NCBI GenBank assembly: GCA_000431795.1
Contig: FR887363.1
Location: 13,215-24,927, forward strand
Source of the DNA: Clostridium sp. CAG:302
GTDB taxonomy: Bacteria > Bacillota_I > Bacilli_A > RF39 > UBA660
Length of the DNA stretch: 11,713 bases
Direction: 5' to 3'
This document shows, one piece after another, positions 7,042-11,713 of this stretch (position 1 is the first letter of the stretch; the number at the start of each line of letters is the position of its first letter). The position numbers were made by a program, and so were the translations under genes. The notes below the pieces were generated by a model. That model did no database searches. It had not been told where the DNA came from and saw nothing but the letters and a program-made list of their open reading frames with translations.

Positions 7042-7806
7042 TTATAATACATATCTAGTAATGATAAAATATAAGGCTGCTCCTAGTACAAGAAGTCCAA
7101 ATATTAAGAAGAATATCTTTATTCCATTATGAGATTTTTCTTCAAATAATTTTTCATCATCATCATCTTCATCAAAATCTTTTTTACTAAAATTAAATGA
7201 ACCACTATAAAAGGTTTCTCCTTCTTTTATTTTCTTTATCATAGTAACTTCTTCTTTAACAATAGGATCTGTTACTACAGTGTTATCATCACCTTTTAAG
7301 TCTACAAGTATATCAAGTGGAAGTGAATTAGTATTACTTTCTTTTTTATCTTTATCCTCTTTTGGTACTTCTTCTGAAAGTTCCATAGCATCATCTGCTT
7401 CAGGAACATATGGTATATTAGCATCCTCAAGATTAGTTAAAAAGTTAGTATTTATTTTAGGCTCTTCTTTATTAGCTTCAGCATTTTTATTTATTTCATT
7501 TTTAGCATTTTCAAGTAGAACATTAATATCATATATTCTACTACTCTCTTTTGGTGCTACATTTGTTACTTCCCTTTTTGGAAGGGTAACTGTTCTTCCT
7601 AATTCTTTAGCTTTTCGATATTCGTCTCTACTGGAAACTATTTCTCTTAAACCATTTATATCTATTTCATTGGAATTATCAGGTATTGGTAAATTATCTA
7701 GTTCAGATATTTCAGAAGAAATATCTTTATATAGTTTTTCGTTTTTCTTAATTCTATTAAATTCACTTAAATCTTCTTTATAATATTTTTCCATTCTACT
7801 TTCCAT
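7042..7806 (-). CDS. Acidic, tail-anchored hypothetical membrane protein (254 aa)
   Basis: The family is not recognised. Residues 1-70 are charged and probably helical. Residues 71-200 are Glu/Asp/Lys/Asn-rich and likely disordered. A strongly acidic patch follows (FDEDDDDEKLFEE, 211-223), then one membrane helix at about 230-249 and a four-residue tail. This is the topology of a C-tail-anchored protein with its bulk in the cytoplasm. The ATG at 7806 has AGAGG nine or ten bases upstream; a second ATG at 7794 (Met5) is possible. It has its own terminator and probably its own promoter, so it is adjacent to ezrA rather than co-transcribed with it. It resembles the two Asn-rich membrane proteins in architecture but not in sequence. 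Confidence 0.85.
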   Translation of the reverse strand: MESRMEKYYKEDLSEFNRIKKNEKLYKDISSEISELDNLPIPDNSNEIDINGLREIVSSRDEYRKAKELGRTVTLPKREVTNVAPKESSRIYDINVLLENAKNEINKNAEANKEEPKINTNFLTNLEDANIPYVPEADDAMELSEEVPKEDKDKKESNTNSLPLDILVDLKGDDNTVVTDPIVKEEVTMIKKIKEGETFYSGSFNFSKKDFDEDDDDEKLFEEKSHNGIKIFFLIFGLLVLGAALYFIITRYVL

Positions 7807-7829
7807 ATTGCTCTACCTCTACTATTAAT

Positions 7830-7838
7830 ATAATAACA
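7830..7838 (-). promoter_or_regulatory. Possible extended -10 promoter for the acidic membrane protein
   Basis: The minus strand reads TGTTATTAT, an extended -10, 24 bases before the ATG. The -35 position reads TTTTAT, a weak match. The gene is divergent from the ferredoxin gene, whose promoter starts at 7868. Confidence 0.4.
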
Positions 7839-7867
7839 TATTTTTTTGATAAATAAAAGATTTTATG

Positions 7868-7895
7868 TTGATTTTTTATTTGATTTTGATATAAT
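7868..7895 (+). promoter_or_regulatory. Strong promoter for the ferredoxin gene
   Basis: TTGATT (7868-7873) and a perfect TATAAT (7890-7895) are 16 bases apart, with TGA immediately before the -10 (extended -10). Transcription should begin near 7902, leaving a leader of about 16 bases that is essentially only the ribosome binding site. Confidence 0.75.
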
Positions 7896-7917
7896 TAAAT
7901 AGAAAGAAGGTATGATT

Positions 7918-8106
7918 ATGAAATTAAAAATTAATAAAGATAAATGTATTGGATGTGGACAATGTGTTAGTCTATGTGAAGATGTATTTGATTTTGATGA
8001 TGATAATTTAGCTAAGGTTATTGAAACCCCAGTAGCGGAAGAACATGAAGAAGAATCAAATACTGCCTTAGAATCTTGTCCAACAGGAGCTATTGAAGAA
8101 GAGTAA
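7918..8106 (+). CDS. Single-cluster [4Fe-4S] ferredoxin (62 aa)
   Basis: Small soluble electron carrier. The cluster ligands are Cys10, Cys13 and Cys16 (CIGCGQC) and Cys54 in ESCPTGAI. An extra Cys20 occupies a position that in Thermotoga-type ferredoxins forms a disulfide, but its usual partner near residue 43 is His here, so no such bond is expected. The protein is highly acidic. I start it at the second ATG (7918): AAGAAGG lies seven bases before it, whereas the first ATG (7912) is only one base from the same site. A strong promoter precedes it and a terminator follows, so it is monocistronic. A plausible partner is the Rnf complex whose RnfC lies at the left edge; that link is inferred. 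Confidence 0.95.
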   Translation: MKLKINKDKCIGCGQCVSLCEDVFDFDDDNLAKVIETPVAEEHEEESNTALESCPTGAIEEE

Positions 8107-8118
8107 TCTTCTTTTTTT
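8096..8118 (+). terminator. Terminator of the ferredoxin gene
   Basis: AAGAAGA pairs with TCTTCTT around GTAA, which contains part of the stop codon, followed by a run of Ts to 8118. The stem begins inside the coding region. Confidence 0.85.
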
Positions 8119-8169
8119 ATTTCCTAGTATATTACCCCCTCTTCTATATGATAGATATGGCTGATATAT

Positions 8170-8260
8170 TTATTTTAGGGCAATAGTTTGGCTCAAATAA
8201 ACACTATTAAGACTTAGAATAAGGCTTAATGTGTACATAAAGAAAAGAACCCTAAAATAA
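8170..8260. repeat. 91-bp element with perfect 11-bp terminal inverted repeats
   Basis: TTATTTTAGGG at 8170-8180 and CCCTAAAATAA at 8250-8260 are exact inverted repeats enclosing 69 bases, which themselves contain a 14-bp imperfect hairpin (8201-8234). There is no open reading frame and no visible target-site duplication. The right repeat also forms part of the kinase-operon terminator. It could be a MITE-like remnant or a structured RNA; it lies between two convergent genes. Confidence 0.5.
8201..8234 (-). other. Long imperfect hairpin, possible second terminator
   Basis: ACAC, ATTAAG and CTTA on the left arm pair with TAAG, CTTAAT and GTGT on the right, with one bulged T, one A-G mismatch and a GAA loop. 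On the minus strand it is followed by TTATTTG, only moderately T-rich, so it may act as a tandem terminator behind 8236-8268. On the plus strand no T-run follows. Confidence 0.4.
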
Positions 8261-8268
8261 GAGTTCTT
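8236..8268 (-). terminator. Terminator of the two-component operon
   Basis: On the minus strand AAGAACTCT pairs with AGGGTTCTT (one T-G wobble) around TATTTT, followed by TTCTTT. The stem starts in the kinase stop codon. Confidence 0.8.
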
Positions 8269-9523
8269 AACTTATTATAAACTTAACACCATTTTTAGTA
8301 TTTTGAATGTTAATGTCATAATTTAAGAATGTAAGTGTTTTCTTTACAATAGATAATCCCAAACCAAACACACCATTAACCCCCTTTTCAAAAGGAGAAA
8401 AGATATTATTTAATACATCTTTATCAATATTTGGTCCATCATTAAATAGAATTATCTTATTATTTTTTATGGTTATCTTTATTTCTTTATTAGCATATCT
8501 AATAAAGTTATTTAATATATTATCTATAATTGCTTCCCACATCTCACTACTACCTTTAAAGATAGTATTTTTTTCATCAATATCTAAAGTGAATTTAACA
8601 TCATTTCTTACTAAAGAGAATTTATCAACTGAATCAAAGACTACTTTACTGACATCACACCTTTCTTTTATAATATCTTTTTTGTCTTTGAAATAGTTTA
8701 ATTTATTAAGGTACAATAAGGAGTGAACTTTACCTTCTAATTTAGATAATTGCTCTTTAGATACTTTTACGGCTTCTTTATCTGTTATTACACCATCTTC
8801 GAATGCTTCGATATAGGATTTCATTACTGTGATAGGAGTCTTAAAATCATGGGAAATGTTCTGGTACATTTGATTTTTATATTCTTCTTCTTCTTTCAAA
8901 TATACACGCATTTTCTCCAAAGCTACCTCAAGGGTAGATATTTCATCTTCATAATCATATTTTATCTTATGATTATAGTTATCGTTATTCAAGTTATCTA
9001 TTTTTTCTTTTAATTTTTTTATTCTATTAACTAAGCTATTAGACCATATTAGGATTACCATTGATACTATTATAAAGGTTATACCTACTACAAGAAGGAT
9101 TATCTTAAATATTGATATACGCATATCATTTATATAACTACTACCAGTAAGTGCTATTTTCTTAGTATTATTTGAAGTAATAGTACTATAATAATATACT
9201 TTCTTGTTATAGAGAAATTTTCCTTCTTCCTTATTTATTTTACTTAGAATTTCTTTAGGAGAATCTAATCCTATTACTTTATTTAAGTTATTTGATATAT
9301 ATATATTTTCATTATTAACATATATATAAGCTACCTCACTATTTATTTTACTATTCTCAGGACTATCCAATATATTTAAAGATTCACCAAGATAGTTATA
9401 TAAATTATCTTCATATATTGGTAATAGGTTTCTAGGTAATATTATTCCTAGTGATATTATCATTATTACCACTATTACTATACAAATAAATAGTAATTGT
9501 TCTGTAAGATTAGGTTTTCTCAT
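8267..9523 (-). CDS. Sensor histidine kinase (two-component system)
   Basis: This 418-residue membrane kinase senses a signal, autophosphorylates on His and passes the phosphate to the adjacent regulator. Two membrane helices (about 10-30 and 138-160) frame an extracellular sensor region of about 107 residues with no family I recognise. A HAMP-like linker (about 160-212) follows, then the H-box SHDFKTP with His225, the N-box DNILNNFIRYA (Asn335 and Asn339), the G1 box NDGPN (Asp362), an F-box PFEKG and the G2 box FGLGLSIV. Its ATG overlaps the regulator stop in ATGA, so translation is coupled; the local ribosome binding site is weak (GGGTAT). A terminator follows directly. The signal is unknown. 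Confidence 0.95.
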   Translation of the reverse strand: MRKPNLTEQLLFICIVIVVIMIISLGIILPRNLLPIYEDNLYNYLGESLNILDSPENSKINSEVAYIYVNNENIYISNNLNKVIGLDSPKEILSKINKEEGKFLYNKKVYYYSTITSNNTKKIALTGSSYINDMRISIFKIILLVVGITFIIVSMVILIWSNSLVNRIKKLKEKIDNLNNDNYNHKIKYDYEDEISTLEVALEKMRVYLKEEEEYKNQMYQNISHDFKTPITVMKSYIEAFEDGVITDKEAVKVSKEQLSKLEGKVHSLLYLNKLNYFKDKKDIIKERCDVSKVVFDSVDKFSLVRNDVKFTLDIDEKNTIFKGSSEMWEAIIDNILNNFIRYANKEIKITIKNNKIILFNDGPNIDKDVLNNIFSPFEKGVNGVFGLGLSIVKKTLTFLNYDINIQNTKNGVKFIIS

Positions 9524-10176
9524 AATAATCTATACCCATAGCCATAGATTGTATTTATATCTAATTCCGGCATTTTCTTTCTTAGTCTTCTTACTAGATC
9601 ATCTACTACTCTATCAGTACCAAAATAGTTTTCTCCCCAAATGTTGTTTAGAATATCATCCCTTGAGAAGGACTTATTTATATTGGTAACGAACATATAG
9701 AGTAAATCAAACTCTAAAGTAGTTAGATTTATACTTTCACCTTTGTGAAGTACCATTCTTTTTTCAAAGTCTATAGTATAATCTTTATAGGTAAGTTTTT
9801 GTTTATCTTTGGAGTAAACTCTTCTTATGATATTATTTACTCTAAGTACTAGTTCTTTAGGAGAATATGGTTTAGCAATGTAATCATCACTTCCTAATTC
9901 TAAACCGATTATTTTATCTAGATCTTTATCTCTCGCGGATGTAAATATTACTGGTACATCGGGATTCTCCTCACGGATTTTCTTTATAATGTCATATCCA
10001 CTAATGGTATCTCCAAGCATTATATCTAATATCCATAAATCTACATCTTTATTTATATTATTTATAGTACTCTCTCCATCATAATAGGATACTACATTAT
10101 AGCCTTCTTTTTCTAGATATGTTCTTATTAGATTATTCAAATCTTTTTCATCCTCTACTAGTGCTATTGTTTTCAT
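9520..10176 (-). CDS. OmpR/PhoB-family response regulator
   Basis: This 218-residue transcription factor has a receiver domain (about 2-117) and a winged-helix DNA-binding domain (about 126-218). Receiver residues are Glu8/Asp9, the phospho-acceptor Asp51 (WILDIML), Thr79-Ser80 and Lys102 (AKPYSPKEL). The DNA-binding part shows LTTLEFDLLYMF, the recognition-helix region RVVDDLVRRLRKKM and the hairpin IYGYGYRLL. I start it at the ATG at 10176, eight bases after AGGAAG; the GTG at 10185 overlaps that ribosome binding site. It is followed by its kinase with a 4-base overlap. The superoxide dismutase gene is divergent across a shared intergenic region that holds a palindrome, so it is a possible target of the regulator (inference). 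Confidence 0.95.
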   Translation of the reverse strand: MKTIALVEDEKDLNNLIRTYLEKEGYNVVSYYDGESTINNINKDVDLWILDIMLGDTISGYDIIKKIREENPDVPVIFTSARDKDLDKIIGLELGSDDYIAKPYSPKELVLRVNNIIRRVYSKDKQKLTYKDYTIDFEKRMVLHKGESINLTTLEFDLLYMFVTNINKSFSRDDILNNIWGENYFGTDRVVDDLVRRLRKKMPELDINTIYGYGYRLL

Positions 10177-10196
10177 ATATATCACTTCCTAAATAT

Positions 10197-10205
10197 AGTA
10201 TAACA
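10197..10205 (-). promoter_or_regulatory. Possible extended -10 promoter for the response regulator
   Basis: The minus strand reads TGTTATACT, an extended -10 with five of six bases, just upstream of the AGGAAG ribosome binding site. No -35 is visible. A competing perfect TATAAT lies further upstream at 10264-10259. Confidence 0.4.
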
Positions 10206-10223
10206 CAAAATTAATATTTTTTC

Positions 10224-10248
10224 TTATCTAATCATCTATCACCTCTTT
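10224..10248 (-). other. Ribosome binding site with a three-codon leader ORF (Met-Ile-Arg-stop)
   Basis: On the minus strand AAAGAGGT is followed after GATAG by ATG ATT AGA TAA. It is a well-formed initiation site with no gene behind it, lying upstream of the response regulator and out of its frame. It may be a regulatory mini-ORF if the TATAAT at 10264-10259 drives the operon, or simply chance. Confidence 0.2.
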
Positions 10249-10258
10249 CCTTGATTTA

Positions 10259-10264
10259 ATTATA
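10259..10264 (-). promoter_or_regulatory. Alternative -10 box for the two-component operon
   Basis: A perfect TATAAT on the minus strand, with TTGATA upstream at 10290-10285. The 20-base spacing is longer than the usual 17, which weakens it. If used, the leader would include the mini-ORF at 10224-10235. Confidence 0.3.
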
Positions 10265-10269
10265 TTAAT

Positions 10270-10295
10270 TTTATTTGGTTAAATTATCAAATAAA
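10270..10295. promoter_or_regulatory. Palindromic operator candidate between the regulator and sodA
   Basis: TTTATTTG (10270-10277) and CAAATAAA (10288-10295) are exact inverted repeats with a ten-base centre that is itself partly symmetrical. Read on the minus strand the inner part contains TGATAAT, matching one half of a Fur-type site, but the other half fits poorly. The site overlaps the TTGATA of the regulator-side promoter and lies upstream of the sodA promoter, so it could serve both genes. The binder is unknown; the response regulator, a Fur/PerR protein, or none are all possible. Confidence 0.4.
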
Positions 10296-10320
10296 TGTGG
10301 TAAATTATGGGAAGTAATAA

Positions 10321-10326
10321 TATAAT
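10321..10326 (+). promoter_or_regulatory. -10 box for the superoxide dismutase gene
   Basis: A perfect TATAAT ends 17 bases before the ATG at 10344. The -35 at standard spacing reads TGGTAA (three of six). The leader would be about ten bases, holding GGTGA as a ribosome binding site. Confidence 0.5.
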
Positions 10327-10343
10327 GTATTGGTGAATGATAT

Positions 10344-10949
10344 ATGGAATATAAAAGAATTACTTTAGATTATAAGAGTTTAGATCCCTATATTGATGAT
10401 AGAACACTAGATCTTCATTATAATGCTCATTATAGAAATTATACTGATAAGTTAAATAAATATTTAAATGATATTAATTATGATTATAAAGACTCTCCTA
10501 TATATTTAGCTAAGCATATTGATATATTACCTATGGAGAATAGAGATGAGATACTATTTAATCTAGGAGGATATTTAAATCATAGCCTATATTTTTATAA
10601 TTTGACTAATAAGAAGAAAGATATACCTATAGAACTTCTTAATCTAATTAATAAATATTTTGGTTCTTTCTCTTTATTTAAAGAGGAATTTATTGATATG
10701 GCTATGGAAGTTAAAGGTAGTGGATATACTTTTTTAGTAATGGATAAGAATAATAAACTTAGAATTATTAATACTTCTAATCAGGATACTCCTTATTATT
10801 ATGGTTTTACTCCTATTATGACTATTGATGTATGGGAACATGCTTATTATTTAAAGTATACTTATTTAAGAAAGAAATACTTAGAGAATGTTTTTGATAT
10901 TATTGATTTTGATAAGGTATATAAGTTATATTTGGATAATATTGTATAA
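10344..10949 (+). CDS. sodA: Superoxide dismutase, Mn/Fe family, Mn-type signatures
   Basis: The enzyme converts superoxide to oxygen and hydrogen peroxide in the cytoplasm. At 201 residues it has the normal family length. Metal ligands are His25 (LDLHYNAHY), His80 (NLGGYLNHSLYF), and Asp162 and His166 (IDVWEHAYYL); the second-sphere His29 and Tyr33 are kept. Gly76 and Gln147 (SNQDTP) fit the Mn-type pattern rather than the Fe-type pattern with Gln near residue 69. Unusual points are Tyr77 where Mn enzymes usually have His, and YTFLV where WAWLV is common. The start is set by GGTGA seven bases upstream; other nearby ATG and GTG codons are out of frame. It is monocistronic and divergent from the two-component genes. 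Metal preference cannot be proven from sequence alone. Confidence 0.93.
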   Translation: MEYKRITLDYKSLDPYIDDRTLDLHYNAHYRNYTDKLNKYLNDINYDYKDSPIYLAKHIDILPMENRDEILFNLGGYLNHSLYFYNLTNKKKDIPIELLNLINKYFGSFSLFKEEFIDMAMEVKGSGYTFLVMDKNNKLRIINTSNQDTPYYYGFTPIMTIDVWEHAYYLKYTYLRKKYLENVFDIIDFDKVYKLYLDNIV

Positions 10950-10950
10950 T

Positions 10951-10978
10951 CACTCTATAGCCTAAGGTCTATAGAGTG
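10951..10978 (+). other. Hairpin 1 behind sodA
   Basis: CACTCTATAG pairs perfectly with CTATAGAGTG around the eight-base loop CCTAAGGT, starting one base after the stop codon. It is followed by TTGTTGTT, a poor T-run that is itself the arm of the next hairpin. It could be a weak terminator, an RNA-stability element or a protein-binding site. Confidence 0.65.
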
Positions 10979-11006
10979 TTGTTGTTAGCCTATAGTCTAA
11001 CAACAA
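10979..11006 (+). other. Hairpin 2 behind sodA
   Basis: TTGTTGTTAG pairs perfectly with CTAACAACAA around the eight-base loop CCTATAGT. It begins at the base after hairpin 1 ends, with the same stem and loop lengths and a similar loop. No T-run follows (TATATCTACA). Confidence 0.65.
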
Positions 11007-11074
11007 TATATCTACATATCTATTATATATAAGAGAGAGGTATATATTTAATATTAGTTTAGTAATTGTAATTA
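11007..11074. other. AT-rich spacer with no gene found
   Basis: The stretch between the sodA hairpins and the next terminator holds an SD-like AGAGAGAGG (11031-11039) but no start codon at a usable distance. I see no promoter of quality and no reading frame. Confidence 0.4.
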
Positions 11075-11097
11075 GTGTGCCAGTGGCGCACCTTTTT
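11075..11097 (+). terminator. GC-rich rho-independent terminator on the plus strand
   Basis: GTGTGCC pairs with GGCGCAC (one T-G wobble) around AGT, followed by CTTTTT. It is markedly more GC-rich than its surroundings. It would end plus-strand transcripts coming through the sodA hairpins, giving a 3' UTR of about 150 bases, or an unseen small RNA. It does not serve the minus-strand DUF1016 remnant, since no T-run follows on that side. Confidence 0.65.
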
Positions 11098-11147
11098 CTC
11101 ATAGCAAATAAAATTAGCTCATATGTTTTAAATTGTTAATAAGCTAC

Positions 11148-11576
11148 TTATCTTTGATATTCTTTGGATTTTATTTTTTCTCTTAACTCTCTAACACTTA
11201 AATTATAATCTCCGGTTTGCTTTATGTAATAGTTAATTTCATCAACATTATCAAATGTCAAAAGTTCGCAATGATGACTCCATGTCAAATGTCGCGACAG
11301 TGTCGAGAAATTCTTAAACACCAAATAGAACTTTCTCATTTTTAACAATGTTTTATAATTATATTTTTTCCCAACCTCAGTGATTAATTTATTGGAATAT
11401 TCCTTTATTAGACTTTCTCCATACCTAGCCCTATCTTCGCCGCCTTGAGCTTCAATTAACAATTTACCGACATTATAATAAGTACTAAGTTCATTTCTAT
11501 TCTTTGAATAATCTTTTACCCTTTTATATACTTCGTTGTTTATTAGTTCGTTTTTTATTTCATTATAATAATTCTT
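11148..11576 (-). pseudogene. Broken DUF1016/YhcG N-terminal domain copy, start codon lost and C-terminus missing
   Basis: The frame encodes the N-terminal DUF1016 domain: NYYNEIKNELINNEVY, YYNVGKLLIEAQGG, ARYGESLIKEYSNKL, TLSRHLTWSHHCELL, INYYI and LREKIKSKEYQR, then TAA. Full YhcG-type proteins are over 300 residues and continue into a PDDEXK nuclease domain, absent here. At the 5' end a perfect AGGAGG is followed after seven bases by AAG where an ATG is expected, and no ATG, GTG or TTG occurs in frame until TTG at 11462, which is inside the domain. So this looks like a truncated copy with a mutated start. It contains more CG dinucleotides than the rest of the window (for example TGTCGCGACA), in keeping with acquisition. 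Alternatives are a sequencing error at the start, or a silent recombination cassette for the neighbouring intact copy. Confidence 0.75.
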
Positions 11577-11587
11577 TTCTGTGCCTC

Positions 11588-11713
11588 CTAAGACAATATG
11601 TAATTTTTAGAAAATATTCTGTTATCACTGGAATATTCTATGTAATAACCATTATCTTTCTTGCAAATTATTACCCCAATAGTTTTATCTTGATTTATGG
11701 TTTTAATATTTTT
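11588..11713 (-). CDS. DUF1016/YhcG-type PDDEXK nuclease, C-terminal end (5' part off the right edge)
   Basis: Forty-one codons enter from the right edge and end at TAG. They match the C-terminal tail of YhcG-type proteins: an Asp-containing NQDKT followed by IGVIICKKDNGYYIEYS and a final NYILS. In this family that tail closes the PDDEXK nuclease fold. The catalytic Asp/Glu-x-Lys residues would lie further upstream, outside the window. Such genes often occur near type I restriction-modification and other defence loci, and their activity is little described. The stop codon overlaps the AGGAGG of the following broken DUF1016 copy, so the two were arranged head to tail like an operon. The identification rests on a short stretch. 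Confidence 0.72.
   Translation of the reverse strand, partial: KNIKTINQDKTIGVIICKKDNGYYIEYSSDNRIFSKNYILS

Noticed and set aside
7280..7783. A 167-codon plus-strand Ser/Leu-rich frame
   Set aside because: It lies fully inside the acidic membrane protein gene on the other strand; no ribosome binding site, and the composition is the complement of Glu/Lys/Asp codons.
7912..7917. Upstream ATG of the ferredoxin
   Set aside because: It is one base after the ribosome binding site; the ATG six bases later has ideal spacing.
10177..10185. GTG start for the response regulator
   Set aside because: The GTG overlaps the AGGAAG site that serves the ATG at 10176, and receiver domains normally begin close to MKTIALVEDE.
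11111..11146. TAGCT...AGCTA inverted repeat downstream of the DUF1016 remnant
   Set aside because: Only five base pairs with a long loop and no T-run; not supportable as a terminator or attachment site.
1..11713. Mycoplasma-type genetic code (TGA as Trp)
   Set aside because: TGA ends the response regulator in a normal ATGA overlap and tryptophans are TGG, so the standard bacterial code applies.
1..11713. CRISPR arrays, tRNA or rRNA genes, transposases
   Set aside because: No direct repeat-spacer pattern, cloverleaf-like stretch, rRNA motif or transposase-like frame was found by reading; the gaps between genes are under 200 bases.

Overview
The window is very AT-rich and uses the standard stop codons: TGA ends the response-regulator gene and tryptophan is TGG. 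Ribosome binding sites are strong (AGGAGG type). EzrA, a tiny [4Fe-4S] ferredoxin, an RNHCP protein, an Rnf subunit and an OmpR/EnvZ-type two-component pair together suggest a low-GC Bacillota, probably a Bacilli/Erysipelotrichia/RF39-like lineage with an anaerobic, ferredoxin-based metabolism and some oxygen defence. The lineage is inferred from gene content only.

Layout from left to right. (1) 1-950, minus: the N-terminal two thirds or so of an RnfC-type electron-transport subunit; the rest lies beyond the left edge. (2) 1008-2898, minus: a tight two-gene operon, a rhomboid protease followed by a 251-residue protein with a degenerate J-domain-like N-terminus, closed by a terminator. (3) 2952-3545, plus: two small genes, a 61-residue Gly/Pro/Tyr-rich protein and an RNHCP zinc-ribbon-like protein whose promoter predicts a leaderless mRNA. 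(4) 3542-7806, minus: ezrA with three single-pass membrane proteins around it. Two have Asn/Met/Gln-rich, apparently disordered cytoplasmic parts and one is acidic and tail-anchored. (5) 7918-8106, plus: a ferredoxin. (6) 8107-8266: a structured convergent intergenic region. (7) 8267-10176, minus: a histidine kinase and response regulator with overlapping ATGA stop/start. (8) 10344-10949, plus: a Mn-type superoxide dismutase, divergent from the two-component genes across an intergenic palindrome and followed by two back-to-back hairpins with similar loops. (9) 11148-11713, minus: the end of one DUF1016/YhcG-type PDDEXK nuclease gene, followed by a second, broken DUF1016 N-terminal copy. This part looks acquired.

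RnfC and the ferredoxin fit one theme, membrane-coupled ferredoxin/NADH chemistry, although they are not in one operon. EzrA and its low-complexity membrane neighbours look like an envelope/division neighbourhood. Most promoters found have good -10 boxes only about 10-25 bases before the start codon, so 5' leaders appear generally short. No tRNA, rRNA, CRISPR array or transposase was seen.
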